Below are positions 17,884 through 26,985 of a stretch of DNA of 64,000 bases, in pieces. The DNA lies in NCBI RefSeq assembly GCF_000186865.1, contig NW_008705567.1, forward strand, positions 1,243,757-1,307,756. The letters run 5' to 3'. The stretch comes from Aureococcus anophagefferens (lineage: Eukaryota; Sar; Pelagophyceae; Pelagomonadales; Pelagomonadaceae). Each line of letters opens with the position of its first letter. The first letter of the stretch is position 1. The notes below the pieces were generated by a model that worked only from the letters and a program-made list of their open reading frames with translations, was not told the origin of the DNA and did not search any database. The translations under genes and the position numbers were made by a program.

Positions 17884-19871
17884 ATGGGCAAGAAGCAGAA
17901 GCAGCCGCGCACGGAGGAGGAGATCGCGGCGCTGCGCGCGGAGCGAGCAACACAAAAAGGCGTGGACCGCTGCGCGCAGGCGCTCGAGGACGCTGGATTC
18001 GGAGGCCTCGCCTACGAGTTCAGCCAGGGCCTGCGCCTCGTCGTCGAGGAGGAGTGGCAGCCCGAGGACGCGGACTCCATCGCGGGCCTGCAGTGGGCCG
18101 GCGGCGTGCGGCTCGCGCGGTTCTTCGACGACGCGGCGCTCTTCCCGCGAACGTTCTGGGAGGCGGCGACGGTCGTCGAGCTCGGCGCGGGCTGCGGGCT
18201 GACGTCCTGCGTCCTGGCGGCCCTGGGCTGCCCGAACGTCTACTGCACGGACGCGGAGACGTGCCACGCGGCGGCGAACGTCGCGGCGAACGCGGCGGCG
18301 ATGGCCGCGCGGTGCGGCGGCGGCTTCGCCGCGCCGGCGGTCGTCCGGTTCGCCTGGGGCGCGGACGCGCCGCCGGTCGTCGGCGCCGACGTCCTCGTCT
18401 GCGGCGACTGCCTCTACGACGAGGCCCACGGCGCGCTGCTCGTCGAGGGCCTGCTCGCGGCCGCGGGCCCCGACACGGAGATCTACGTCTGCGGCGCCGT
18501 CGGCGTCGCCGCCCACGCGGCCTTCATGGCGTTGGCGCCGACGCACTTCGAAGTCGAGGCGCTCGACGGCTCGGCGCGGCGCGGCGAGGCCGGGNNNNNN
18601 NNNNNNNNNNNNNNNNNNNNNNNNNNNNNNNNNNNNNNNNNNNNNNNNNNNNNNNNNNNNNNNNNNNNNNNNNNCGTCGCGCCGGCGCTCAAGGCCAAGC
18701 TCGCGGGCGCCGCCGCGGCGCCCTTCGACGGCATCGCGCTGGATACGCCGGCGCCGTCGGCGACGCGCGACGCGACGGACGGCGCGCTCGCCGAGGCCGT
18801 CGCGGCCAGGGCAGCAAAAGAGAGCGAAATTCCAAACTTCAAAGGCTCCGATCTCGGCCGTTTTCCACTCGTTTCGGCTGATTTTTGGACGAGCGATCAT
18901 CTCTCGGAACGGTCTCGAAGCGTGGATGCTTTTTCCGGAACGCGCGCGCGCGGAACACTCACGTTGAAGCGACGTTGAATCACCCTTTTGCTGCCCAGGT
19001 CGCGGCGACGCTCGACCCGCGGCTCGGCGCGGGCGTCGCGCTCCTGGGCCGCGGCGTCGCGGTCGTCGACGGCGTCCTGACGGCGGGCGAGTGCGCCCGG
19101 CTCGTCGCGGCGCTCGAGGCGTCGGCGGAGGTGTCGTTCTGGGCCGAGGACGCGGGCGACCCCGAGCCGCGGAAGTTCCGGGACGCGGACACCGTCGAGG
19201 TCGCCTGCCCGGCCGTCGCCGCGGCGGCCTGGGAGCGCGCGGCGCCCTGCCTCTTCCCCATGCTGGACAGCGGCTTCGGCGCGCCGGCCGTCGCGGGCTT
19301 CGAGGCCGACGGGTCGCCGCCGTCCGTCGCGACGCGCGGCCTCTGGGCGCCCGCGGGCTTCAACGACGACTTCCTCCTCGCGACGTACCCGGCGGGCGGC
19401 GGCTCCGGCTTCGCGCCCCACAGCGACGGCACGACGACGCGGGGCCTCAACTGCCGGTCCTTCTACAGCGTCATCGTCTACCTCAACGAGCCGCCGGCGG
19501 GCGGCGGCACGCGGTTCTACCGGGACGCCGCGGCGAAGACGGGCCTCGTCGAGGCGGGCGGCCGCTGGACCGGCGACGCGGCGCTCGCGCTGGGCGACGT
19601 GGCGCCCCGGGCCGGGCGCGCGCTCGTCTTCGACCAGCGGCTCGTCCACGAGGGCGTCCCGCCCGTCGGAGACCGGAAGCACATCGTCCGCTCCGACGTG
19701 CTCTTCGAGCGCACACCGCCCATCTTCGACGCGCCGAAAGAGCGCGAGGCCTTCGCGACCTACGAGGCCGGCGTGCTCCTCTCCGAGGCGGGCCGCCACG
19801 GCGACGCCGTCGCGAACTTCGTCCGCGCGGCGAAGCTCGCGCCGGACCTCGCCGCGGAGCTCGGGATCTAA
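17884..19871 (+). CDS. Composite METTL21-like methyltransferase plus 2OG-Fe(II) oxygenase, with assembly gap
   Basis: Exon 1 is 17884-18798 (interrupted by 80 N at 18595-18674) and exon 2 is 18999-19871. The intron between them is introner element 2 (phase 0). The N-terminal half has a lysine-methyltransferase-like Rossmann core: VVELGAGCGLTSCVLAALGC, then ADVLVCGDCLYDEAHGALL. The C-terminal half is a prolyl-4-hydroxylase-type domain: FLLATYPAGGGSGFAPHSDG with the HxD iron ligands, YSVIVYLNEPPAGGGTRFY, and LVFDQRLVHEGVPP with the distal His, followed by a TPR-like helix pair. The two halves meet in a linker that holds the introner. The gap breaks frame proof, so two separate genes remain possible. 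The last base pairs overlap the convergent stop at 19868-19870. Confidence 0.65.
18595..18674. other. Assembly gap (80 N)
   Basis: Eighty consecutive N bases. They fall inside the methyltransferase/oxygenase gene, so neither the true length nor the frame across them is known. Confidence 1.
18807..18998 (+). mobile_element. Introner element 2 (nonautonomous, forms a GT-AG intron)
   Basis: This is a 192-bp element, the same length as element 1, with 8-bp target duplication GTCGCGGC (18799-18806 and 18999-19006). Inverted ends are GGGCAGCAAAAG and CTTTTGCTGCCC. The intron is 18799-18998 (200 nt, phase 0). The core matches element 1 at almost every base, but the inner end sequences differ in both arms together (GGACAAG/CTTGTCC in element 1, GCAAAAG/CTTTTGC here). 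The donor GT comes from the target copy and the acceptor AG from the element. No transposase is encoded. Confidence 0.93.
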
Positions 19872-20590
19872 CCCTTAGGCACGAGCCGGAAGAGCTGGAG
19901 GTCCGCGTGGGCGAAGGCCGGGTCGAATTCGGCCGCGTCGACCTCGGCGACGTCGAAGGCGGCCCGCGCGGCCTCGAGGAACAACGGGACGCCGTCCCGC
20001 CGCCGCTGCGTGCCCACGAGGACGAGGCGCGCGCGCGCGGCGACGGCGGCGAGGACCCGGGCGAGGTCGCCGGCCCACTGGTCGCAGATGAGCACGTCCG
20101 ACGCGACGACGACGTCGAAGCCGCGGAACTCGGCCGCGACGGGCCGCCGCCAGTCGAGCGCGCGGACCGCCGGCCGACCGTCGCCGAGCGCGGCGGCGTT
20201 GGCCGCGACGACGCCCTCGAGGTGGGGCACGACCTCGTCGATCTCCGTCATCGTCACGGCGCAGCCCAGGCGCGCGAGCGCCATGCCCAGGAGCCCGCTC
20301 CCGGCGCCGAGCTCCAGCACCGCGTCGCCCGCGCCGACGCGCAGCGCGTCGCCGGCCGCGCGCGGCTTCTCGAGGAGCCGCGCCATGGCCACGGACATGT
20401 CCCAGACCCGCGTCCCCGTCGACGAGTAGCTCTCCTCGATAATGAGGTGTTTGTCGTCGCCGCAGTCGTAGTCGTATCTGCCGTAGCGCGTGCCGTCGAC
20501 GTCGCCCTCGCGCCGCCAGTGCGGCTGCGTTTGTGGTGCCGAGGCGCGGCGCGCCTTGTTGGCGATGATGGCCTCGAGGGCGGCGGCCAT
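19868..20590 (-). CDS. METTL21/FAM86-type protein methyltransferase
   Basis: This encodes 240 aa. The family pattern is clear: STGTRVWDMSVAMARLLEK (the W-E/D-x-S/A entry motif), AVLELGAGSGLLGMALARLGC (motif I), VTMTEIDEVVPHLEGVVAANA, VRALDWRRP, and FDVVVASDVLICDQW at the post-II position. Related seven-beta-strand enzymes methylate lysines in chaperones and elongation factors; the substrate here cannot be read. Its stop codon shares the sequence CTAA with the stop of the convergent oxygenase gene, a 3-bp overlap of coding regions. It diverges from the transporter gene at 20765. Confidence 0.8.
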   Translation of the reverse strand: MAAALEAIIANKARRASAPQTQPHWRREGDVDGTRYGRYDYDCGDDKHLIIEESYSSTGTRVWDMSVAMARLLEKPRAAGDALRVGAGDAVLELGAGSGLLGMALARLGCAVTMTEIDEVVPHLEGVVAANAAALGDGRPAVRALDWRRPVAAEFRGFDVVVASDVLICDQWAGDLARVLAAVAARARLVLVGTQRRRDGVPLFLEAARAAFDVAEVDAAEFDPAFAHADLQLFRLVPKG

Positions 20591-20764
20591 CGAACGTTTG
20601 CTGGCGGCGCTTGGCGGTGCTGGTGTCGCGCGCGCACGACGAGAGGCCAGAGCTCGCCTCGAGCAAAATTACCACAGAGGTTCATCCAAAAAATGAACAA
20701 AACCTGAGGTTTGCTGTTGCACAAGCGAAACAATCGCATCAAATCGCACGTGCCCGAGCCGGTG

Positions 20765-22189
20765 ATGCGTCGCCTGCAAGCCGTGGCAATCGCGCTCGCG
20801 TCGCTGTGGTCGCGCATGGCCTACGCGGCGCCCCTGCGGCCGTCGTCGGCGCTGGCGGCGATGCCGCGGGCCGTGCGCAAGGAGGTTGGCGGCGACCTGG
20901 AGCGCGGCCGGTCCGCCGCCGTCGCGCCGCGCGGCGGCGCGGCGTCCCTCGCGACGCGGCGCGCGGCCGTCTTCGCCGCGACCTACGTCGCCTACTGCTG
21001 CATCTACCTCGTGCGCAAGCCCGTGAGCGTCGTCAAGCCCATGCTGCAAAAGGATTTGGGCGCGACGACGGCGGAGCTCGCGGTCGTCGACACGGCGTGG
21101 CTGACGTGCTACGCCGCCGGCCAGCTGTCGCTGGGCTATTTTCGGAGTTTCGCCGCGCCGCCGACGCTGCTCACCGTCGCCTTCCTCGGCGCGGGTCTAT
21201 GCACCGCGCTCTGCTCGACGTGCGCGTCCACGGCCCACCTCGCGGCGCTCTGGGGCCTCAACGGCTTCTTCCAGTCCTGCGTGAACCCGCTTCTCGTGCT
21301 CCACGTCGCGGGCATGTACGCCCCGTCGGCGCGGGCGTCGGCCGTGGCCGTCTGGCAGACGTCGCAGCAATTCGGGGGCACGGGCGCGAACTTCTTCGCC
21401 GCGTGGCTCTTGGACAAGTCGGGCTGGCGGTCCATCTTCGCCGTGGCCGGGGCCCTCGCGGCGCTCGCCGCCGCGCCGACGCGCATCGCCGTCTCCGACG
21501 CGTCCGTCGCCGTCGCCGAGGCGCCCGCGAAGAAGGCGGACGCGAGGGCGACGTCCGCGAGCCCGCTCGCGCTGCTGCGTCTGAAGGGCGTGCCCTCCGT
21601 GTGCGTCGCCTACTTCGTGGTCAAGATGGTGCGCTACTGCCTCATGTTCTGGCTCCCCTTCTTCCTCGTCAAGGCCGCGAACCTCTCGGCGGGCGACGCG
21701 GCGAAGCTCGCGACGCTGTTGGACCTCGGCGGCGCCGCGGGCGGCGTCTGCGTCGGCCTCGTCGCGGACCGGCTCTGCGGCGGCGCCATGGTCCTGGCCT
21801 GCGCGCCCTTTGCGCTGCTGACGGCGGCGTTGCTGGTCGTCCACGCGAACGCGTACCACCTGGGCGTCGGCGCGAACGCCGCGTGCATGCTCGGCGTGGG
21901 CTTCGCCGTCGCGGCGCCCGACGGCATTTTGGGCGGCGCCGTGGCGCGGAATTTGTGCGAGTACAACGCGCGGCCGGACGCGGCGGAGCTGTCGCCGGCC
22001 GTGAGCGGCCTCGTCAACGGCTGCGGCTCCGTGGGCGCGATCCTCCAGGGCTTCGGCACGGCGGGGCTCGTCGCCGCCCTCGGCTGGCGGGGCCTCTTCT
22101 ACACGCTCGCGGGCCTCATGGCCCTCGCCTTCGCCGCCCTCCTGCCGACGATCGCGCTCGAGCGCGCCGCGCTCAGGGGCCGGCCCTGA
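20765..22189 (+). CDS. MFS transporter, SLC37/GlpT-type organophosphate antiporter
   Basis: This encodes 474 aa with about 12 hydrophobic segments. The organophosphate:phosphate antiporter subfamily is suggested by YVAYCCIYLVRKPVSVVKPML at the first helix, LGLNG-like ALWGLNGFFQSCVNPLLVLHV, WQTSQQFGGTGANFFAAWL, WRSIFAVAGALA and FWLPFFLVKAANLS. In GlpT/UhpT/SLC37 the Arg in helix 1 (here VRKP) helps bind phosphate. Membrane location is certain; plasma membrane, ER or plastid cannot be separated. The first ATG in frame is 20765; the upstream open frame starts with TTG. The N-terminal about 60 residues could be a targeting sequence. Confidence 0.85.
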   Translation: MRRLQAVAIALASLWSRMAYAAPLRPSSALAAMPRAVRKEVGGDLERGRSAAVAPRGGAASLATRRAAVFAATYVAYCCIYLVRKPVSVVKPMLQKDLGATTAELAVVDTAWLTCYAAGQLSLGYFRSFAAPPTLLTVAFLGAGLCTALCSTCASTAHLAALWGLNGFFQSCVNPLLVLHVAGMYAPSARASAVAVWQTSQQFGGTGANFFAAWLLDKSGWRSIFAVAGALAALAAAPTRIAVSDASVAVAEAPAKKADARATSASPLALLRLKGVPSVCVAYFVVKMVRYCLMFWLPFFLVKAANLSAGDAAKLATLLDLGGAAGGVCVGLVADRLCGGAMVLACAPFALLTAALLVVHANAYHLGVGANAACMLGVGFAVAAPDGILGGAVARNLCEYNARPDAAELSPAVSGLVNGCGSVGAILQGFGTAGLVAALGWRGLFYTLAGLMALAFAALLPTIALERAALRGRP

Positions 22190-22249
22190 CCGCGCGCCCC
22201 GTTTTGCTCCCCCCCTCGGAACCGCCTAGGCCGCCGGTGTAACGGCGCC

Positions 22250-22795
22250 CTAGCCGAAGAGGTCCGAGACCGTGGACCGCGCCGTCGCGAACGCGTCTTC
22301 GTCCGCGAACGCGTCGAAGTTCTCGAGCGTGATGAGCGGCTTCCGGCGCCCGGACGTGCCCTTGGACGCGCCGCGCGCGCTCGCCGCGAACTCGATGGTC
22401 CGCGACGAGAGTAGGGGGCCCGTGTAGGGGTGCTCGGCGCTGAACTTGGGGCTCACGCCCTCGAGGCGGCCCCGCTCCGCGCCGCCGCGGAGGCAGACGA
22501 GCGCGGGCGTGCAGTCGACCTTCGAGCGGCGGCAGACGCCGACCATCTCCTCGCGCTCGACGTCGACCCAGCAGAGCCGCGTGCTCGACGACTCGGCGGC
22601 CTCGTCGTAGTGGCGCCGGAAGAAGCGCGACGGCGGGCACCACTTGGCCGTGAACAGGACGACGACGCGCTTCTTCCCCTTGGCGTCGCCGACGACGGCC
22701 TTCCACTGGGCCTCGTTCGTGATCTCCAAAGCGCCGTCGACGCCGTCGGGCAGCGTCTGCGTGAAGGACCAGTGCTGCGCGACGGGAGAGTCCAT
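22250..22795 (-). CDS. Thioredoxin-fold protein with WCPPS active site
   Basis: This encodes 181 aa. Residues about 43-110 match the thioredoxin fold: RVVVLFTAKWCPPSRFFRRHY, LCWVDVEREEMVGVCRRSKV, then CTPALVCLRGG, where the cis-Pro is preceded by Thr. The motif WCPPS lacks the resolving Cys of WCGPC, so dithiol reductase activity is unlikely; a monothiol or binding role fits better. The C-terminal 60 residues are not thioredoxin-like. No signal peptide is visible, so a cytosolic location is inferred. Confidence 0.75.
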   Translation of the reverse strand: MDSPVAQHWSFTQTLPDGVDGALEITNEAQWKAVVGDAKGKKRVVVLFTAKWCPPSRFFRRHYDEAAESSSTRLCWVDVEREEMVGVCRRSKVDCTPALVCLRGGAERGRLEGVSPKFSAEHPYTGPLLSSRTIEFAASARGASKGTSGRRKPLITLENFDAFADEDAFATARSTVSDLFG

Positions 22796-22890
22796 CGACG
22801 CTGCCCCCGCAGATCAGCGCTCTCCCAGTCCTGTTGAACCACTCGTTTCCTCGAAGGTGCCGCACCTCAGTTTAGAAAAACCCGCCACCC

Positions 22891-24702
22891 CTAGGTCTCG
22901 AGGAGCTCGGACTGGGGCATGGTGAGCTTGCTCGCGACGAGGGGCGCGACGTCCGTCGTGGACTCGGCGACCTCCTCCGACGGCTTCACGGGGGGCATGA
23001 CGACGATGGTGACGTCCTGGGCCGCCGCGTTCTCGTCGATGCACTCGATCTCGAAGATGACGCGGATCGTGACGCCGGGGCAGAGCGCGGGCACGCGGCA
23101 CAACGCCCGGGGCATGCGGTACGTGCTCTCGTCGAAGGTCACGCAGACGGGCACCTGCAGCAGCGCGCTCGCGCCGACGGCCCGGAGCTCGAGCACGAGG
23201 TGGAAGTAGGGCCCCAGGCCGCGCACCGTCGCGTTGAGCTCCACCGTGCCCTCGTCGCCGTTGGCCCCCGGCGACCCGCCGGCGCCCCCGGCGAGCTCGC
23301 CCTTCTTGAGCAGGCCCGCGTAGGCCTTGGCCGCGGTCAATTGGAGCTTCACGATGTCCTTCTGGAACTGGCGGTGCATGCGCGGCGCGAGCTCCCGCTC
23401 GCGGTCCGTCTGCTCGAGGTACATGCGCGTCTTCTTCGGGATGGCCAGGGGCACGTCCTGCTCCGGCGGCGGGCCGCCCGCGCGGTCGGCCGTGTCGAAC
23501 GCCGCGGATCGGGGCAGCATCTTCACGAGCAGGCCGCCGCTCCTAGTGACGACCACGAGCGTGTTGTCCTCGCGGCCGTAGGAGCCGCAGCAGAGCGCCG
23601 ACACGACCTCGCCCACGCGGATGACGTCCACGAGCTCCTTGTCGCGGTAGCCCCGGATCTCGCCCGTCGCGAGCGCGGCCAGGACGACGTTGACGACCCG
23701 CGTCTTGCGGATCGTCAGCAGCTCCAGGTTCGTCACGGGCGCCGGCATGCGCAGGCTGAACGTCTTGCGGCCCTTCTGGAGGTAGGAGTGGAGCTGGCTG
23801 TCCGCCGTCGCGACGTAGATGGCCTTTTCCACCCGCACCAACCCGCAGACCTGGGTCTCGAGCTCGATGTGGGGGCGCCGGATCACGGCCGTGCCCCGGT
23901 GCTCGCCGATGGACACCGTGTACAAGCGCGCGTCGCGGCAGGCGACGATGATGCGCCAGTCGACGTCGAAGCAGCCCGAGACGCGCATCGTCGTCGGCAC
24001 GGCCGGCAGCTGGACCTCGCAGAGCTTGGTCGTCGCCGAGGGGTCGAGGATGATCAAGAGCTTCGACTCCGTGCCGATGACCAGCGAACTCATGGCGTCG
24101 GGCTCCTCGACCATCTTGGGCATCGTGCCCATGCACGTGATCACCGTGTCCTGGCGCAGCGGGAAGCGGACGACGCGCTCGACGTGGGCCGCGAGCTGGT
24201 CCTCGTCCTCCATGGGCAGCATGGCCAGCGACCGCGCGCTGAGCTTGGCGCCGTCGTCGTGGGCCGCCTTGAGCATCGCGCGCACCGTCGCCGGGTCCGC
24301 CTCGCCGTCGACGGCCTGCCGCCAGATGCTGTGCTCATTCGCGTCGAGCTCCACGGGCGGCGCCGTGAACTTGAAGAAGGGCCGCAGATTCTTGTAGACG
24401 AAGACGTGGGGGCCGGAAGCGACGCCCACCGCGGGCACGCGCGGCTTCTTCTCGTCCATGTAGAAGCCGCAGACGGCGACGGGCACGTCGACGAGCGGGT
24501 GCTCGCTCGCCTGGCGCGTGCCCTTGAAGACGCGCAGCTTGTCGTCGTAGTCCGCGCAGAGCAGGGCGTGCTCGCCGGACCCGTCCAGATCCAGCAGCGC
24601 GACGCCGGCCGACGACGTCTTGATGCTCGCGAGCTTGTCGTAGTGGGCGTGGAGCCACGGCGACGTGTACGCCGCGTCCCCGGGGCTCGTGCGGCGGCTC
24701 AT
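22891..24702 (-). CDS. BBS1: Bardet-Biedl syndrome 1 protein (BBSome subunit)
   Basis: This encodes 603 aa, against about 590 in animals. It starts at the ATG giving MSRRTSPGDAAYTSPWLHAHYD. BBS1 strings are plain: WLHAHYDKLASIKTSSAGVAL, LVDVPVAVCGFYMDEKKPR, VASGPHVFVYKNLRPFFKF, SHELLLG-equivalent SSLVIGTESKLLIILDPSA, and RVSGCFDVDWRIIVACRD. These cover the beta-propeller; the last 200 residues give the GAE-like C-terminal domain. In cilia BBS1 binds ARL6-GTP and cargo on the BBSome coat. It is one of the clearest calls in the window and supports a ciliary gene set together with DRC4. Confidence 0.95.
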   Translation of the reverse strand: MSRRTSPGDAAYTSPWLHAHYDKLASIKTSSAGVALLDLDGSGEHALLCADYDDKLRVFKGTRQASEHPLVDVPVAVCGFYMDEKKPRVPAVGVASGPHVFVYKNLRPFFKFTAPPVELDANEHSIWRQAVDGEADPATVRAMLKAAHDDGAKLSARSLAMLPMEDEDQLAAHVERVVRFPLRQDTVITCMGTMPKMVEEPDAMSSLVIGTESKLLIILDPSATTKLCEVQLPAVPTTMRVSGCFDVDWRIIVACRDARLYTVSIGEHRGTAVIRRPHIELETQVCGLVRVEKAIYVATADSQLHSYLQKGRKTFSLRMPAPVTNLELLTIRKTRVVNVVLAALATGEIRGYRDKELVDVIRVGEVVSALCCGSYGREDNTLVVVTRSGGLLVKMLPRSAAFDTADRAGGPPPEQDVPLAIPKKTRMYLEQTDRERELAPRMHRQFQKDIVKLQLTAAKAYAGLLKKGELAGGAGGSPGANGDEGTVELNATVRGLGPYFHLVLELRAVGASALLQVPVCVTFDESTYRMPRALCRVPALCPGVTIRVIFEIECIDENAAAQDVTIVVMPPVKPSEEVAESTTDVAPLVASKLTMPQSELLET

Positions 24703-24875
24703 GGCGGCCAAAGGCGCCGAGAGTTCTGTTGGTGCGAGGGATGCCGAGCGCGCCGCGGTCGACGGAGCCGGCGCGGCGGGCGGCCTTTGAGCTGCCCGTC
24801 GAGCGTTCGAGCCCGGGCTGCTGATAAAGCGGGCTCGAGATGTTTCCCCTCGTATTGAAGTTCAATAATCTTCAT

Positions 24876-26789
24876 TTACGTCCCCGGCGCGCGGTAGGGC
24901 GCGCCGCTCGCGTCGCCGCGGTCGGCGCCGTCCGTGGGGCCCCGCGAGGAGAAGGCGAAGGACGACGAGGCGCCCGACGTGGACGCGCGGCGGAGCGACG
25001 TGTCGTTGTAGTGGGACGCCTTGGCCGCGGCGGACGCGTGGGGCTTCCAGGAGAGCGCGTGGGCCGTCGCCGCCGTGTAGGCGATGTACTCGGGGATGCC
25101 CGCAAACTTCAAACCCTCGTAGACCTCGGTGGAGTCCGCGGGCACGCCGACGGCCGCGGCCATGACGCACGAGTACGTGTGCGTCGTCGGCGCTATGCCG
25201 TGGTGGCGGAGCCGGTTGAAGACCTGGAGCGCCCGGCGCCAGGCGCCGGCGTGGCCGCAGATGTCGATGACGGCGTTGTAGATGGAGACGTCGACGAGGC
25301 CGTCGCGGCCCGCGCGCGCGGCCGTCTGCGCCTCGATCTCCTCCAGGATCGCGAACGCGTGGCCCGCGGGCGCGTCGCCGACCTTGCAGGCCCGCAACAG
25401 CGCGCGCCAGGTGCGCAGCGTCGGCGCGAGGCCCTTGGCGACCATGGCCCGGTACGCGGCGAGCGCCGCGCGCCAGTCGCCCGCGATGCCGCACTCGACC
25501 AGCGCGCGGTGGCACGCCTCGGCGACGGCGGCCTCGGACGCTTTCGTGACCGTCAGCTTCTCGAGGTGCTTCGCGTCGGCGAAGAGGTCGCGGTCGAGCT
25601 TCGCGGGGCGGCTGAAGGCCGCGAGCGTCGCCGCGGACTGGGACCCCTTGGTGGAGAGCGTGCCCGGCGCCGCGCGGCGCCGCGCCGCGCCGGGCGACGA
25701 CGGCGGCGACAGGGGCGGCCGCTTCTTCGGGATGGGCGTCGGCGCCGCGTCTAAGACGTCGTCCATGGCCGCGCGCGCGGCGGCGACGCGGCCGCCGGCC
25801 GCGAAGCCGTCGTCGCCGCCGCCGTCGCCGGCGCCGTCGTCGCCGAAGAACGACGGCCGGTCCAGGGCCGCCGGCAGGTAGGTGAGCGTCGCGAGGCCGT
25901 GGCGCGCGAGCAGCACCTCCGTCGGCGCCGACGTCGTCGACGGCGGCGCGGCGCGGCGGCGGCGGCGCCGCCGGCCGGTCGCGGCGGGCGCGTGGTCGAG
26001 GATCGTCGCGCCGTCGTCCTCGAGCGCCGCGAGGTCGTCGCGGGCCGCGCGCGCCTTGAGCGTCGTCTCGCGGTAGGTCGCGCGGGCCAGGTGCAGCGCG
26101 TCCTTGTCGACGGCGTCGAGCATGCGCCGCGCGCGCGTCGCGTCGATCTTCGCGGTTTTCAAGAACCGCGCCTCCGCGGCCTTCCGGGTCTTCTCGAGGG
26201 CCCCGAAGTGGGCCGGGTCCGCCTCGGCGGCGAGCTCGATGGACCTCGTTTGAAGCTTCTTGAGCTGGGTCATGGCGTCCGTGCCCGTGCACGCGTTGAC
26301 GCCGCGCTTGAGGACCCGGAGCCCGACGACGAGGTCGTCCGTGCCCGCGAGGCCTAAACCGCCCGCCCGTACGGGCTCGCGCACGGCGGCCTCGAAGGCG
26401 CAGAGCTGCTCGACGACGCGGCCCCGCCAGCGGCTCCGCGACACGTGGCCCGTCGACGCCGCGACGGTCTCCGCGTCGCGGAGGTGGCGGAGCCACGGCA
26501 GCGCCTCGGTGACCGTCGCGGACCTCCGGCTCGCGAGGCGCAGCTCCGTGCGGTGGATGCCGTGGCGCACGTCGTGGGCCGCGGCGTTGACGAGGAAGGC
26601 CCGCGTCGCCGCCTCCGTGACGTCGTCCAGCGCCTTCTTCGAGTCCTCGAGCTCCTCGCGCGCGAGCACGTAGCGGCAGTAGGAGCTGCCCCGCGCCTCG
26701 CTCACGGCGCGGGCGGCCTCGACCTCCCGGTCCGTGGCCTCGATGGCCGCCAGGGCCTCCCGCAGCACCGTGTGCCGCTCCTTGGGCAT
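24876..26789 (-). CDS. Pentatricopeptide repeat (PPR) protein
   Basis: This encodes 637 aa. The N-terminal half is helical and unrecognised, with a basic tract (GRRRRRRRAAP) near 275. From about residue 430 several PPR units are seen: GDWRAALAAYRAMVAKGLAPTLRTW, RALLRACKVGD, VSIYNAVIDICGHAGAWRRAL, VFNRLRHHGIAPTTHTYSCVM. PPR proteins usually bind organellar RNA. A transit peptide is not obvious at the chosen ATG, so location is open. The region between its start and the next gene's start (26790-26985) is a divergent promoter. Confidence 0.75.
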   Translation of the reverse strand: MPKERHTVLREALAAIEATDREVEAARAVSEARGSSYCRYVLAREELEDSKKALDDVTEAATRAFLVNAAAHDVRHGIHRTELRLASRRSATVTEALPWLRHLRDAETVAASTGHVSRSRWRGRVVEQLCAFEAAVREPVRAGGLGLAGTDDLVVGLRVLKRGVNACTGTDAMTQLKKLQTRSIELAAEADPAHFGALEKTRKAAEARFLKTAKIDATRARRMLDAVDKDALHLARATYRETTLKARAARDDLAALEDDGATILDHAPAATGRRRRRRRAAPPSTTSAPTEVLLARHGLATLTYLPAALDRPSFFGDDGAGDGGGDDGFAAGGRVAAARAAMDDVLDAAPTPIPKKRPPLSPPSSPGAARRRAAPGTLSTKGSQSAATLAAFSRPAKLDRDLFADAKHLEKLTVTKASEAAVAEACHRALVECGIAGDWRAALAAYRAMVAKGLAPTLRTWRALLRACKVGDAPAGHAFAILEEIEAQTAARAGRDGLVDVSIYNAVIDICGHAGAWRRALQVFNRLRHHGIAPTTHTYSCVMAAAVGVPADSTEVYEGLKFAGIPEYIAYTAATAHALSWKPHASAAAKASHYNDTSLRRASTSGASSSFAFSSRGPTDGADRGDASGAPYRAPGT

Positions 26790-26985
26790 GGCGATGGCCC
26801 GGCCGGCAGCCCCCCCGCCCCGATCAGAGGACCATCAGAAAGCTCGTTGTTTTGGTCGACGTTGACTTTCCTACCACCACAACCTCGAGTCGTGAAAGCG
26901 GTCGCTCGAGCTGCCCGCCGCCGCCGCTGCGCCGCCGTCGCGCGTCTCGGCACCACGACGCCGCCGCGGCTCGCGCGCCCGCGGG

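Noticed and set aside
18885..18978. Short repeated peptides with FWTSDHLSERSRSVDAF in several frames, looking like a conserved small protein
   Set aside because: They are translations of the introner core, repeated because the element is repeated. The frame differs at each site and the sequence is spliced out.
24702..24711. BBS1 start three codons upstream
   Set aside because: The codon there is TTG. The first ATG in frame is at 24702. The same correction was made for the tyrosinase (GTG) and the transporter (TTG).
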